Shown one piece after another: positions 1-11,218 of a stretch of DNA of 35,182 nt (positions are counted from its first letter, which is position 1; every line of letters begins with the position of its first letter). The notes under the pieces were generated by a model. That model worked only from the letters and a program-made list of their open reading frames with translations, made no database searches and was not told where the DNA came from. Both the position numbers and the translations under genes were made by a program. Source of the stretch: Oceanisphaera marina (lineage in GTDB: Bacteria > Pseudomonadota > Gammaproteobacteria > Enterobacterales > Aeromonadaceae); NCBI RefSeq assembly GCF_014643915.1, contig NZ_BMKE01000002.1, positions 196,132 through 231,313 on the forward strand, given 5' to 3'.

Positions 1-126
1 GCCGACTTGCTGTTGACCGGTCAAAGAGTGATGCCGGTACGCCTGCAAAAAGCCGGTTTTTATTTTCGCTATCCCACTCTGGATAAGGCACTCAAAGAAA
101 CGCTCATCCACAACGCCAAACGGTAA
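1..126 (+). CDS. YfcH/SDR39U1-type epimerase, C-terminus only
   Basis: Frame 1 is open from the window edge to a TAA at 124-126 and gives 41 residues. They contain GQRVMPVRLQKAGFYFRYP followed by an LDKAL-type ending. This pattern (Q-R-V-x-P-x-x-L-x-x-A-G-F-x-F-x-Y-P) closes the C-terminal DUF1731 domain of the TIGR01777/YfcH family of NAD(P)-dependent sugar-nucleotide epimerase-like short-chain dehydrogenases. The Rossmann part lies outside the window, so cofactor motifs cannot be checked. It converges with ybbP, with 34 bp between the two stop codons. Exact substrate is unknown for the family. Confidence 0.75.
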   Translation, partial: ADLLLTGQRVMPVRLQKAGFYFRYPTLDKALKETLIHNAKR

Positions 127-160
127 AAGAAAGCGGACAGCTTGGCGCTTCCGGCTTTTG

Positions 161-2587
161 TTACCCCCACTGGCGTAACCGGTGCATCAGGGTGCCGCTG
201 GTAATGCCACCCATTCTGCCTGTCAGTAACAGAAGTGCCGCGCCCAGCAAAGGAAGTCCGATCCACAGCCCAGGGTGCGGTTGCCATGCCAGCCCCAGCC
301 ATTGGGGCAACAACACAGCCACACACAATTCTACGGCCAATGCCGCCGCCAGGCCCGACACCAGCCCTGCCGCCAGCCACTCCCAACGCAAAGAGGCTTT
401 CATTAACTTCTCACTTGCCCCCAGGGTGCGCAATAACACCAATTCGCGCTTGCGACTGTCCAGTGTGGTTTCCAGCTGTGCCAACAGCACCAGCAGGCTG
501 GCGCCCGTGACCAGCGCCATGATCACCAACAAGGCCTGGCTGACTTGAGCCAGCACTTCTCGCAGCTGTTGCAACAAGGCTTCTACATCCAGCAGCGTCA
601 TGGTGGGAAAGGCGCGAATCAACGCCACCTCCAGTGCTTTTTGCTCCGGCGGCAGATAAAAACTGGCCAACCAGGTGGCAGGATAGGTCGCCAGCACATC
701 GGGGCTGAAAATCAGGTAGAAATTGGGCCTCATGCTGTCCCAGTCGACTTCCCGAATATTGCGTACCTTGGCCGACACTGTCTGCCCGGCCAGGTCCAGA
801 GTGAGTTTATCGCCTATGCTCAGCTGTAAACGCTCCGCCAGGCCCGATTCGACCGACACGCCGTTGGGCGCAGTACTCCAGCCTCCTTGCAGCAGACGAT
901 TGCCCTCTGGCAACTGTTCGCTATAGGTCAGATTCAGCTCTCTGCCCACTCCGCCATTATTACCGTTATCTACGTCGGAGACGGTGGCTTTATCGTTAAT
1001 GGCACTCAAACGCCCGCGCACTATGGGATAAAACTGTGAACGATCCAGCCCGGCCTGATCCAGTCTGGCTCGCAACGGATCCAGCTGTTCACTGGCAATG
1101 TTAATCAGAAAGCGGTTGGGCGTATCTGCTGGCAGACGCGCCAAAAAGCCATCGACCAGCTCGCCCCGCACCACCCACAACAAGGTGCCGAGGAATAACG
1201 CCAGCGCAATGCCGCCAAACTGGACCAGGGTAGCCAGTCGCGCACGCTGCAAACGACTGACCGCCAGGCGAAAGCCGATGCCGCCTCCGCCATGACGAAC
1301 CAGCGTCAACATCAACCAGCACAAACCGCCCAGCAAGCCCACCAATGCCACCAGTCCCACCAGCAGACCTGCCGCAAGCTGCCAGGAGCCGGCAAACAGC
1401 CAACTCAGGATAAAAGTGCCCCCCAGCAAAATGCCCAGGCTCCAGACCGGCGAAATACGCGCCTCGGCTTCATTACGCAGCACCCTGAGTGGCGGCACCT
1501 TGAGCAGACGCAGCATGGGAACGATAGACAACATCAGGGTCGTCAACAATGCCAACCCGATAGCCACCGCAAAGGGCATCAAGGACGGTGCAGGTAAAGG
1601 AACCTCCAGCAGCTCGCCCAGGCTCAGCAGGATCAGCTTGTGCAGCCCGTAGCCTGCCAGGGCCCCCAGCAAGGAGCCCATGACTAACAGACTTAGCAGC
1701 AGTCGCGTCAACCAGGAAAAAAGCTGTCGCCGACTGGCCCCAAGGGTCTTTAACAGCGCCATACGATCTTGCTCGCGCCGAGAAAAGTAGCCCAGGGCAA
1801 TGGCCATCGCCAGTATGCCCAGCAGCACACCAATCAGAGAAGCCAGACGAAAAAACTGCTCAGCCCGAACCAGTGAGCGAGCCACCGGCGTGTCCGCATT
1901 ATTGGGACCCCGCCAATGCTGCCCTTGCTGTAACCGGGGCTCAAGCCAGGCGCCATAACTGACTAACCGGGCAGGCTCGCCCTTGAACAAATAACCATAA
2001 CGGACCCGACTACCGGCCATTTGAATACCCGTGGCCGCCACATCATCGATATGCATCAAGGCCCTGGGCGCCAACAATGCCGGAGAGAATCCCTGATCCG
2101 GCTCTTTAAGCAATTCCCCCGCCACCTTGAGCTCGGTATTCCCCAGCTCCACGCTATCGCCAATGTTCAGCTGCAATAACGCCAGCAGCCGGGATGATAG
2201 CCAGATAGAGCCCGCCGTAACGGGCTGTTGGGGCATGACTTGCAGTTCGCCATAAAACGGAAAGGCATCGTCTACCGCCCGCACGCTGGCCAGTTGCAAT
2301 TGGTCACCGGCAAACAGCACGCTTTGAAACGACTGGGTGCGCGATACCGCCAGCCCCTGGCGCCGGGCCTCGGCAAGCCAGGCCGGATCGGCGTCGCGAC
2401 TACCCGATAATACGCGGTCTGCGGCAATATAGTCGCGCCCCGATACGGACAGCGCCTGATTCAACCGATCCGCCACCAGCGTCACGCTAAGAATACTGGC
2501 CACGCTAAGTGCCAGCGCCAGCACAAACAGCCGCAGCGGGCCACGCCCCGCTTCCCGCCATATCAATCCCAGCCCCAGGCTACGCAT
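161..2587 (-). CDS. ybbP: ABC transporter permease YbbP (FtsX-like)
   Basis: An 808-residue integral membrane protein with the layout of the FtsX/MacB-type permeases. An N-terminal membrane segment (about residues 18-40) is followed by a large periplasmic domain, a first block of three or four helices (about 245-370), further helices, a second extracytoplasmic domain (about 480-690) and a final block near the C-terminus. The motif LLKTLGASRRQLFSWL and its second copy LLRTLGASEKLMKASL are the cytoplasmic coupling loops of the two duplicated FtsX domains. ATG at 2585-2587 overlaps the ybbA stop (2580-2582), so translation is probably coupled. With YbbA it should form a type VII ABC system acting on envelope substrates; the substrate is not established. 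Confidence 0.9.
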   Translation of the reverse strand: MRSLGLGLIWREAGRGPLRLFVLALALSVASILSVTLVADRLNQALSVSGRDYIAADRVLSGSRDADPAWLAEARRQGLAVSRTQSFQSVLFAGDQLQLASVRAVDDAFPFYGELQVMPQQPVTAGSIWLSSRLLALLQLNIGDSVELGNTELKVAGELLKEPDQGFSPALLAPRALMHIDDVAATGIQMAGSRVRYGYLFKGEPARLVSYGAWLEPRLQQGQHWRGPNNADTPVARSLVRAEQFFRLASLIGVLLGILAMAIALGYFSRREQDRMALLKTLGASRRQLFSWLTRLLLSLLVMGSLLGALAGYGLHKLILLSLGELLEVPLPAPSLMPFAVAIGLALLTTLMLSIVPMLRLLKVPPLRVLRNEAEARISPVWSLGILLGGTFILSWLFAGSWQLAAGLLVGLVALVGLLGGLCWLMLTLVRHGGGGIGFRLAVSRLQRARLATLVQFGGIALALFLGTLLWVVRGELVDGFLARLPADTPNRFLINIASEQLDPLRARLDQAGLDRSQFYPIVRGRLSAINDKATVSDVDNGNNGGVGRELNLTYSEQLPEGNRLLQGGWSTAPNGVSVESGLAERLQLSIGDKLTLDLAGQTVSAKVRNIREVDWDSMRPNFYLIFSPDVLATYPATWLASFYLPPEQKALEVALIRAFPTMTLLDVEALLQQLREVLAQVSQALLVIMALVTGASLLVLLAQLETTLDSRKRELVLLRTLGASEKLMKASLRWEWLAAGLVSGLAAALAVELCVAVLLPQWLGLAWQPHPGLWIGLPLLGAALLLLTGRMGGITSGTLMHRLRQWG

Positions 2588-3263
2588 GCTGTTCCTCCAG
2601 CCGACCGCCAGTCATCACCAGGCGTCGTTCGCAGCGCTTGGCCAATGCCTCGTCATGAGTCACCATCAGCAGTGTGGTGCCATGGGTGCGATTAAGCTCA
2701 AACAGCAATTCGATAATTTGCGCCCCCGTATGATGGTCCAGGTTGCCGGTCGGCTCATCGGCCAACAGAATATCCGGCTGGGTCATAAAGGCGCGGGCAA
2801 TGGCCACCCGCTGCTGCTCGCCACCGGACAGCTGGCTGGGAAAATGCTGCATGCGCGCCGACAGCCCCACTTGCTCCAGCAACTCACGGGCCCGCTGAGC
2901 CCCCTGTTTTTGCCCTTGCAGCTCGGCGGGCAGCATGACGTTTTCCAGCGCAGTCAGGGTCGGCAGCAGCAAGAAAGACTGAAATACAAATCCGATGTGC
3001 TCCCCCCGCAACTGGGCTCGCTGCTCTTCATTTAATTCAGACAGCCAGCGGTCTTTAATGGCAATATCACCGTCACTGGCGCTATCCAGTCCGGCTAACA
3101 GCCCCAGCAGCGTCGACTTGCCCGAGCCTGACGCACCCACCAGCGCCACGCTTTGACCGGACTTGACTTCAAAGCTGATCCCCTCAAGGATGGTCAAAGA
3201 GTGATCACCTGGCCGAACCCTGTGACTCAGTTCGGCAACCTTGATAATGGGAGAAACTGTCAT
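2580..3263 (-). CDS. ybbA: ABC transporter ATP-binding protein YbbA
   Basis: A 227-residue ATPase of the LolD/MacB class and partner of YbbP. Visible motifs are Walker [13 protein letters not shown], a Q-loop in [17 protein letters not shown], signature [14 protein letters not shown], Walker [13 protein letters not shown] and the switch His in MVTHDEAL. The start [12 protein letters not shown] is chosen because an AAGGA Shine-Dalgarno (complement of 3272-3276) lies 8 bases upstream. A longer in-frame extension to 3320 would run into tesA without a better ribosome site. The ATG complement (3261-3263) shares bases with the tesA ATG (3262-3264). Confidence 0.92.
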   Translation of the reverse strand: MTVSPIIKVAELSHRVRPGDHSLTILEGISFEVKSGQSVALVGASGSGKSTLLGLLAGLDSASDGDIAIKDRWLSELNEEQRAQLRGEHIGFVFQSFLLLPTLTALENVMLPAELQGQKQGAQRARELLEQVGLSARMQHFPSQLSGGEQQRVAIARAFMTQPDILLADEPTGNLDHHTGAQIIELLFELNRTHGTTLLMVTHDEALAKRCERRLVMTGGRLEEQHA

Positions 3264-3876
3264 GTCTCGCGTCCTTCTGCTGCTGGTGCTGTTAGTGTCG
3301 TTTGTTACCAATGCTAACACCGTCTTGATCCTGGGTGACAGCCTCAGTGCCGGTTATCGCATGAATGCCCAGCAAGCCTGGCCGCAGTTATTGGCCAAAC
3401 AGTGGCAAGATGAAAACCGCAAGGTCGAGGTGATTAATGCCAGCGTCAGTGGCGACACCACTCAGGGCGGCTTGCAGCGTCTGCCTTCCTTGCTGGAGAA
3501 CCATCAGCCGAGCTTGGTGTTGCTGGAGCTGGGTGGCAACGATGGCCTGCGTGGTCTGCCACCCCCCCTTATTGAGCGTAATCTGGAACAGATGATTACG
3601 CTGGCCAATCAGGCGGGCGCCAGGGTAATACTGACCGAGATTCAACTGCCCCCCAACTATGGGCGCCGTTACTTGCAGCAATTTACCGCTATTTTTTCGC
3701 GATTATCAGAAACACACCAGCTGCCGTTGCTGCCGTTTTTTGTGGCTCCGCTGATAGGCGAAAACGGCATGATCATGGACGATGGCATTCACCCCACCGC
3801 CGATGCCCAGCCCCTTATCGTGCGCCAGGTACATGCCTTTTTAACACCCTATTTAAGGGATAGCCGTAAGCTGTAA
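3262..3876 (+). CDS. tesA: Acyl-CoA thioesterase I / lysophospholipase L1 (TesA)
   Basis: A 204-residue periplasmic SGNH hydrolase. A signal peptide ([18 protein letters not shown]) precedes block I, GDSLSAGY, with catalytic Ser27. Block II/III residues appear as NASVSGDTTQGG and LELGGNDGLRG (Gly and Asn of the oxyanion hole), and block V as DDGIHPTADAQ with the Asp-x-x-His catalytic pair. In E. coli this enzyme is TesA/ApeA/PldC and hydrolyses acyl thioesters and lysophospholipids; the divergent ybbA neighbour is the same there. The start at 3262 follows a GGGAGA ribosome site (3249-3254). The stop codon lies inside the left copy of the target duplication of the small mobile element downstream. 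Confidence 0.93.
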   Translation: MSRVLLLLVLLVSFVTNANTVLILGDSLSAGYRMNAQQAWPQLLAKQWQDENRKVEVINASVSGDTTQGGLQRLPSLLENHQPSLVLLELGGNDGLRGLPPPLIERNLEQMITLANQAGARVILTEIQLPPNYGRRYLQQFTAIFSRLSETHQLPLLPFFVAPLIGENGMIMDDGIHPTADAQPLIVRQVHAFLTPYLRDSRKL

Positions 3877-3878
3877 GC

Positions 3879-4042
3879 CTGTCTCTTAGTCACAAGTCGC
3901 TAGCAAGTAAATAATGCATAGAGCCAGCTCGGTAGCCTCCTCCGACACGCTGCACCTATATGGGTTATGGCGAGTCGAACGGAGTAGTGCGCTCAGCCTG
4001 ACTACACCATTAATTCAATAAAAAGATGTGACTAAGAAACAG
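3879..4042. mobile_element. 164-bp MITE with IS50/Tn5-like terminal inverted repeats
   Basis: The left end CTGTCTCTTAGTCACAAGT (3879-3897) and the complement of the right end, CTGTTTCTTAGTCACATCT (4024-4042), are near-identical 19-mers. Each matches the Tn5/IS50 outside or mosaic end (CTGACTCTTATACACAAGT, CTGTCTCTTATACACATCT) at 16 of 19 positions by eye. The flanks GCTGTAAGC (3870-3878) and GCTGACAGC (4043-4051) agree at 7 of 9 bases, the 9-bp target duplication size of IS50-group elements. The interior has no open reading frame of note, so it would depend on a transposase encoded elsewhere. Confidence 0.8.
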
Positions 4043-4057
4043 GCTGACAGCTATCTT

Positions 4058-4729
4058 TTAATCGATGGAAAAGGCGATGGTCTTGCTGATTTCGGTCAGA
4101 CTGAAGCCACTTTGCCGGCGCCATTCGTTAAACGCCGCCTGGGCCTGCTGCATGCCTGTTTTACTACCCAGTCCCGCACTCACCACCTCATGATGGCGTA
4201 AATAAGCAGTTACATCACCGGTAAAGGCAAAGGTATCCACGCCTAGCCGACGCAAGGCATAGGGGCCAATGTTACCGCCCAGTAGCTGCCCGTGCTGTTT
4301 GATTGTCAGCCAGAGTCCAATAATGTCGTCTTTGGGCCACTGAGCGACAAAGGCGCCAAAACCGCCGTGCTCCCTACCCAGCTCTAGCACCATGCGCGCA
4401 TTCGCCGGCAAGGTGGCAATTTTTTTGGCGTGGCGCACAATGGTGGTGTCGTTATTCAGTCGCTCGAAATGACGCTCATCCAGCAACAGCATTTTTTCGG
4501 GATCAAAACCAAAGAAGGCACGCTCAAACTCCGGCCATTTATTGCGAATAACCTTATGCACGAAACCGGACTGGAACAGACTCATGGTAAAAGACGACAA
4601 CCAGCGATCATCGGGTATCGCCGTCAGCTCGGTGTCCGTTGCTAACGGTGAAGCAATGAGTGCGTTAAGTGCCGCTTCGCCGCCATGACGCTCGCAGGCA
4701 CGCCGATAGATGTCATCAAAATGCTCCAT
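4058..4729 (-). CDS. DNA-3-methyladenine glycosylase I-like protein
   Basis: A 223-residue protein starting MEHFDDIYRRACERHGG. The helical pattern with DRWLSSFTMSLFQSGF, IRNKWPEFERAFFGFDPEKM, RHAKKIATLPANARMVLELG, a short loop GGNIGPYALRRLGVDTFAFT and then DVTAYLRHHEVV resembles the PF03352 (Tag-type, helix-hairpin-helix) glycosylases. These excise 3-methyladenine from alkylated DNA. The classic N-terminal Tag motif with zinc-ligand Cys is not present, so it belongs to a divergent branch and its specificity is uncertain. The start was chosen at the first Met of the conserved region; the open frame continues upstream through the tRNA terminator and a tRNA gene, which cannot be coding. It is oriented like the upstream tRNA-Ala cluster, but a terminator separates them. 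Confidence 0.7.
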   Translation of the reverse strand: MEHFDDIYRRACERHGGEAALNALIASPLATDTELTAIPDDRWLSSFTMSLFQSGFVHKVIRNKWPEFERAFFGFDPEKMLLLDERHFERLNNDTTIVRHAKKIATLPANARMVLELGREHGGFGAFVAQWPKDDIIGLWLTIKQHGQLLGGNIGPYALRRLGVDTFAFTGDVTAYLRHHEVVSAGLGSKTGMQQAQAAFNEWRRQSGFSLTEISKTIAFSID

Positions 4730-4849
4730 AAAATCAGTCTCGTTTGAATTTTTATACAAGGGGTTATCATCACAGAATACCTTGCCGCTGATACAGTTAA
4801 AAGATGCCTGGCGAGGCGCGAGAGAACGCGTGAAGTGCAAAAAAGACAT

Positions 4850-4882
4850 AAAAAAAGCCGCTGCATTTCTGCAGCGGCTTTT
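4850..4882 (-). terminator. Terminator of the tRNA-Ala operon
   Basis: A 13-bp perfect stem, AAAAGCCGCTGCA (4853-4865) with TGCAGCGGCTTTT (4870-4882) and a TTTC loop. On the minus strand it is followed by a run of T. It sits 18 bp past the 3' end of the last tRNA-Ala. Confidence 0.85.
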
Positions 4883-4899
4883 CTTGATTCCACAATAAG

Positions 4900-4975
<76 letters not shown>

Positions 4976-4995
4976 GAAATTGGGTCAGATTGTTT

Positions 4996-5071
<76 letters not shown>

Positions 5072-5110
5072 AAAACAATGCTGTTTTACTGGTATTCATT
5101 TTTTGCCATT

Positions 5111-5186
<76 letters not shown>

Positions 5187-5234
5187 ATTTGGCAGATATT
5201 ACTGTTATCTCTTTATTACTTTGCATTCGATAAG

Positions 5235-5310
<76 letters not shown>

Positions 5311-5352
5311 GCTTACCTTCCTTCTCGGCATTGAACCGTTCAGGCGAGGCGC

Positions 5353-5381
5353 ATAATAGGCAACCGACTTTTTTCTGTCAA
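5353..5381 (-). promoter_or_regulatory. Sigma-70 promoter of the tRNA-Ala operon
   Basis: On the minus strand: perfect -35 TTGACA (complement of 5376-5381), a 17-bp spacer, -10 TATTAT (complement of 5353-5358), then a GC-rich discriminator GCGCCTCGCC. Such a discriminator is characteristic of stable-RNA promoters under growth-rate and ppGpp control. Confidence 0.85.
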
Positions 5382-5502
5382 CCAAAAACTAACAAAAACC
5401 ACCCGAGCAGTCATTTTTTGAACACCCTGATGAGATAACCACCAACTTTGTTCGTGAGCCTGCAGTGGTAACGCCTTCACTTGTCAGAAAAATTAATAAA
5501 AA

Positions 5503-5527
5503 ACGGCGCTGAAAAAATCAGCGCCGT
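5503..5527 (-). terminator. Terminator after gltX
   Basis: A 10-bp stem ACGGCGCTGA/TCAGCGCCGT with an A5 loop. On the minus strand it is followed by TTTTTTATT. It is 25 bp past the gltX stop. Confidence 0.85.
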
Positions 5528-5551
5528 GAGTGTTCCTGCCTAAGTTAAACC

Positions 5552-6964
5552 TCAGCCTTGGGCGCGCTCTTCGATAAAGGACAATGCCCTATCGATGCGT
5601 GCCAGTACCTGCTCTTTGCTCAGCAAGGCAATCACGCCATCTATGGCGGGGGACTGGCCCGCGCCGGTGACTGCGACGCGCAGTGGCATGCCCACCTTAC
5701 CCATACCCAGCTCCAGATCGGCGGCGGCGGCATTGATTTGCTCGTGAATGGTCGGTGCCTGCCAATCAGTCAGCTCGGCCAGCTTGCTGCGTACCAGAGC
5801 CAATGGCTCGGCCGCAACCGGGCGCAGGTGTTTCTTGGCGGCAGCCGCATCCAGCTCGCTGAAATCTTCAAACAGGTAGCGGCTTTGTTCGGCCATCTCT
5901 TTCAGGGTATGGCAACGCTCGGCGTACAGGGTAACCACATCCGCCAGGCTTGGACCCTGGTCGGTGACAATGCCTTGATCCTGCATGTGCCACGCCAGAT
6001 ACTCGGCCACTTCGCTGGCCGGCATGGTCTTGATGTAGTGCTGGTTCAGCCACAGCAGTTTATCGGTATTAAAGGCCGAGGCCGACTTGCCGATGGCATT
6101 CAGCGAAAACAGCTCGATCATTTCCTGCATCGAGAATATTTCCTGATCGCCATGAGACCAGCCCAAACGAACCAGATAATTCAGCAGCGCCTGGGGCAGA
6201 TAGCCGTCGTCACGATACTGCATCACGCTCACCGCGCCATGACGCTTGGACAGCTTGGTGCCATCATCACCCAGGATCATGGATACATGGGCGAATTCAG
6301 GAACCGGGGCACCCAGCGCCTGATAGATGTTGATCTGACGCGGGGTATTATTGATGTGATCTTCACCACGTACCACGTGGGTAATCTCCATATCCCAATC
6401 GTCCACCACGACACAGAAGTTATAGGTGGGCGCGCCGTCGGTACGACGAATAATCAGGTCGTCCAGCTGATCATTACCGGTTTCAATGCGGCCACGTACA
6501 TGGTCGTCAAATACCACAGAGCCTTCGGTCGGGTTTTTAAAGCGGATCACGCAGGGCGCGTCGGCGGCATGGTCATGCTCGCCATGGCGGCAGTGACCGT
6601 CGTAGCGAGGTTTGACGCCGTCGGCCATTTGTTGCTCGCGCAAGGCATCGAGCCGCTCGCGGGAACAATAACATTTGTAGGCTTTATCTTCGACCAGCAG
6701 CTGGTCTATCAGGGTATTGTAACGGTCAAAGCGCTGGGTTTGATAATAAGGACCCTCTTCCCAGTTCAGCCCCAACCACTGCATACCTTCTAAAATGGCA
6801 TCTATGGCTTCTTGAGTTGAACGCTCCAGGTCGGTGTCTTCTATGCGCAATACAAACTCACCCTGCAGGTGACGGGCATAAAGCCAGGAGTACAGGGCAG
6901 TACGGGCACCACCGACGTGAAGAAAGCCGGTAGGGCTGGGAGCAAACCGCGTTTTAACTGTCAT
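5552..6964 (-). CDS. gltX: Glutamyl-tRNA synthetase
   Basis: A 470-residue class I aminoacyl-tRNA synthetase that charges tRNA-Glu in the cytoplasm. The HIGH-type signature is in [18 protein letters not shown] (residues 7-24), and the KMSKS counterpart is KLSKR (237-241). The zinc ligands Cys98, Cys100, Cys125 and His127, found in the E. coli-type enzyme, are all present. Length matches the family (E. coli 471). The start [11 protein letters not shown] is preceded by an AGAAAGA ribosome site; the open frame upstream of it lacks conservation. The four tRNA-Ala genes follow in the same direction behind a terminator. Confidence 0.97.
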   Translation of the reverse strand: MTVKTRFAPSPTGFLHVGGARTALYSWLYARHLQGEFVLRIEDTDLERSTQEAIDAILEGMQWLGLNWEEGPYYQTQRFDRYNTLIDQLLVEDKAYKCYCSRERLDALREQQMADGVKPRYDGHCRHGEHDHAADAPCVIRFKNPTEGSVVFDDHVRGRIETGNDQLDDLIIRRTDGAPTYNFCVVVDDWDMEITHVVRGEDHINNTPRQINIYQALGAPVPEFAHVSMILGDDGTKLSKRHGAVSVMQYRDDGYLPQALLNYLVRLGWSHGDQEIFSMQEMIELFSLNAIGKSASAFNTDKLLWLNQHYIKTMPASEVAEYLAWHMQDQGIVTDQGPSLADVVTLYAERCHTLKEMAEQSRYLFEDFSELDAAAAKKHLRPVAAEPLALVRSKLAELTDWQAPTIHEQINAAAADLELGMGKVGMPLRVAVTGAGQSPAIDGVIALLSKEQVLARIDRALSFIEERAQG

Positions 6965-7047
6965 TCTTTCTGCCTTAGCTGGTAAATAAAGCCAAAATGG
7001 ACTTGGGGTAACCCCCAAATGACTTTGGATAAAGTAAAGTAACGGCT

Positions 7048-7076
7048 ATTTTAGCACCCGAGGCAAACGGGTTAAA
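7048..7076 (-). promoter_or_regulatory. Probable sigma-70 promoter of gltX
   Basis: Minus strand: -35 TTTAAC (complement of 7071-7076), 17-bp spacer, -10 TAAAAT (complement of 7048-7053), about 80 bp upstream of the gltX start. The hexamers are good but not perfect. Confidence 0.5.
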
Positions 7077-7203
7077 CGCTTTGTCATCTTCAGGTGTTGA
7101 GCTGATGATTGACAAAAGTTGTCGTCGCCTCAAAAGGAGCCGATCTCATGGCTTGTCGAGCCTGCGCACCACAGATACACTGATGCTCAAGAGGTGTCTA
7201 TTC

Positions 7204-7752
7204 ATGTCCAGAAGAAAAGCAGCAATGAAACGAAACGAACCCGAGTCTTTCGCCAGTAAAGTCAATATGTTGACCCTGCCCGTTCGTCAGGGGATTGGTC
7301 GTGGATTACAGGGCTTGCACCAGGTGCCCAGAATGCACAAGGCGGGATTATTGATTCTAATCCCCCTGTGGCTACTGCTATTGGCGTGGCAACCGGCTCC
7401 AGCACCGGTTGCTGCGCCCGTGAGCGGTAGCCTGAGCTTATCTCTGGCCCCGGCGGTCAGCCGCGACATAGCGGTGCCCAACGGCGGCAAACGCATCGAT
7501 CATACCCTGGCCCAGGGGGAAACCCTGGCCGCCCTGTTTCGCCAGTGGCAATTACCAGGTACCGATCTCATTGCTCTGGTGCGTGCCGAACCCTCTTACA
7601 AGCCGCTAAGCAACTTGCGCGCCGGCCAGGATATCACGCTGGTTGTGAATGCCGATGGCCGACTGCATTATCTGGAGGTCAACGACAAGGGGCTGCTGCT
7701 AAACGCCTTTCGCCGTATGGGGCAGGAATTCAGCGTCGTCACCGCGCCGTAA
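7204..7752 (+). CDS. OapA-family LysM-like cell-envelope protein
   Basis: A 182-residue protein in three parts. A basic N-terminal segment contains LPVRQGIGRGLQGLHQVPRMH, which resembles the OapA N-terminal motif. A single transmembrane helix follows (about residues 49-65, GLLILIPLWLLLLAW), then a Pro/Ala linker. The C-terminal LysM-like OapA domain has QGETLAALFRQWQLPGTDL and LSNLRAGQDITLVVNADG. Related proteins (Haemophilus OapA, E. coli YtfB) are membrane-anchored, bind peptidoglycan or carbohydrate, and affect adhesion or septation. The start at 7204 is favoured by AAGAGGT at 7189-7195; an ATG at 7225 is an alternative. It converges with ligA across a shared palindromic terminator. Confidence 0.75.
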   Translation: MSRRKAAMKRNEPESFASKVNMLTLPVRQGIGRGLQGLHQVPRMHKAGLLILIPLWLLLLAWQPAPAPVAAPVSGSLSLSLAPAVSRDIAVPNGGKRIDHTLAQGETLAALFRQWQLPGTDLIALVRAEPSYKPLSNLRAGQDITLVVNADGRLHYLEVNDKGLLLNAFRRMGQEFSVVTAP

Positions 7753-7770
7753 AGCAAGCTGAAAGCTGGC

Positions 7771-7806
7771 ACAAAAACACCGAGCCCATGGGCTCGGTGT
7801 TTTTGT
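7771..7806. terminator. Bidirectional terminator between the OapA-like gene and ligA
   Basis: A perfect 36-bp palindrome with a GC-rich core (CACCGAGCCC/GGGCTCGGTG) and T-runs on both strands, lying between two convergent stop codons. Confidence 0.9.
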
Positions 7807-7814
7807 TTATGGAG

Positions 7815-10088
<2,274 letters not shown>

Positions 10089-10101
10089 GTATTAAAAACA
10101 A

Positions 10102-10126
10102 AAAGTGCGGCCATTGGCCGCACTTT
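10102..10126 (-). terminator. Terminator after zipA
   Basis: An 11-bp stem AAAGTGCGGCC/GGCCGCACTTT with an ATT loop, followed on the minus strand by TTGTTTTTAAT. It lies 19 bp past the zipA stop and separates it from ligA. Confidence 0.85.
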
Positions 10127-10144
10127 AAAACGTAGAGTAAAAGG

Positions 10145-11218
10145 TTACTGTGCCTGGCTATCGAAGTCTCTCAGTTGCTCGCGGCAACGTGCCAGATAGT
10201 CAGGACTTAGCGGGCGCCGCTCCGCATCAAGCAGGAGTCCATCCAGGTTTTCGGCCATATTTTCGGCGGCCTGCACCATCAGATTGAACTGGTTTTTCGC
10301 CATGCCGGGCTTGGGCAGCTGCATGAAGATAGACACCCCGGGCGTACTGAACTCACTCATGGCGTTCGGGTTGAAGGTGCCGGGCTTAACCATATTGATC
10401 AAGCTGAACAGCGGCTCACCCTGAGCGCCAGCATTCTGGTAGCGATGAAAAATATCCATGTCGCCAAAGCTGAACTCTGCCTCGGTCAGCGCCCGAATCA
10501 AGTCGCGGCCCATCAGTTGCTGATTGGGACGAGCGACCAGATTAATGACGTATACATCCTGCCAGGTCTTGGGCACGTCACGCAGCGGGGCGGCAGGAGC
10601 AGGCTCAGGTTCAGGCGCATCCTGAATAATGGCCTTCGGCTCTGGCTGCGGCTCAGACTTCAACTCGACAGGTTCGGCCTCAGCATTATCTGACAGACGT
10701 TCATGTTCAAACTCGGATTCATCACGGCTCGGCTCGTCAAACAAGGGATCTATCTCCCCTTGTTGATACTGGCGAGCTCGCTGTTGTGCCTGAGTTTCAC
10801 TCGGGCTCGGCTTGGGCGCAACGCCTTGCTGAACTGGCGATGCCTTGGCTGTTGCATCCTTGGTTGCAAAGGTACTGCTGGACAGCCGAGGGGGCATCCC
10901 CAGACTTGGCTCATCTTCTTCATCATCGTTGATGGCAGAAAAATGCGGGGCTTGATGCCAGTCATCTTCGTCGCCGTCATCCACCACGGAAGTCGGCTGC
11001 TGATGACTGCCAGCCACTCGTACCTTGCCAATGCCGTCACGGTCGAAACCGCCAACATCGTTGGCTGTCGCATCCGCAGCCTTGCCGGCAACTTTGCCCA
11101 TGGGTTTTTCTCGTATGGGTTTTTGGCGCCCTTTCTGGCTTGACCACAGTCCGTGGATCAGCAGAGCAGCAATGGCTACCGCACCCAGAATGATCAAGAT
11201 AATTCGCAAATCCTGCAT
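10145..11218 (-). CDS. zipA: Cell division protein ZipA
   Basis: A 357-residue essential division protein that tethers FtsZ to the inner membrane. A single N-terminal transmembrane helix (residues about 5-25, IILIILGAVAIAALLIHGLW) is followed by a short basic segment. A long acidic, Pro/Glu-rich linker (about 50-215) includes repeated EPQPEPKA- and PEPEPAPAAP-type runs. The C-terminal FtsZ-binding domain (about 220-350) has VINLVARPNQQLMGRDLIRA, FGDMDIFHRY, LFSLINMVKPGTFNP and FMQLPKP. Family layout and length agree (E. coli 328). It is upstream of ligA and divergent from cysZ, as in enterics. Confidence 0.95.
   Translation of the reverse strand: MQDLRIILIILGAVAIAALLIHGLWSSQKGRQKPIREKPMGKVAGKAADATANDVGGFDRDGIGKVRVAGSHQQPTSVVDDGDEDDWHQAPHFSAINDDEEDEPSLGMPPRLSSSTFATKDATAKASPVQQGVAPKPSPSETQAQQRARQYQQGEIDPLFDEPSRDESEFEHERLSDNAEAEPVELKSEPQPEPKAIIQDAPEPEPAPAAPLRDVPKTWQDVYVINLVARPNQQLMGRDLIRALTEAEFSFGDMDIFHRYQNAGAQGEPLFSLINMVKPGTFNPNAMSEFSTPGVSIFMQLPKPGMAKNQFNLMVQAAENMAENLDGLLLDAERRPLSPDYLARCREQLRDFDSQAQ

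Noticed and set aside
5558-6793. 411-codon plus-strand frame opposite gltX
   Set aside because: Shadow of a highly conserved gene on the other strand; no ribosome site and no recognisable protein pattern.
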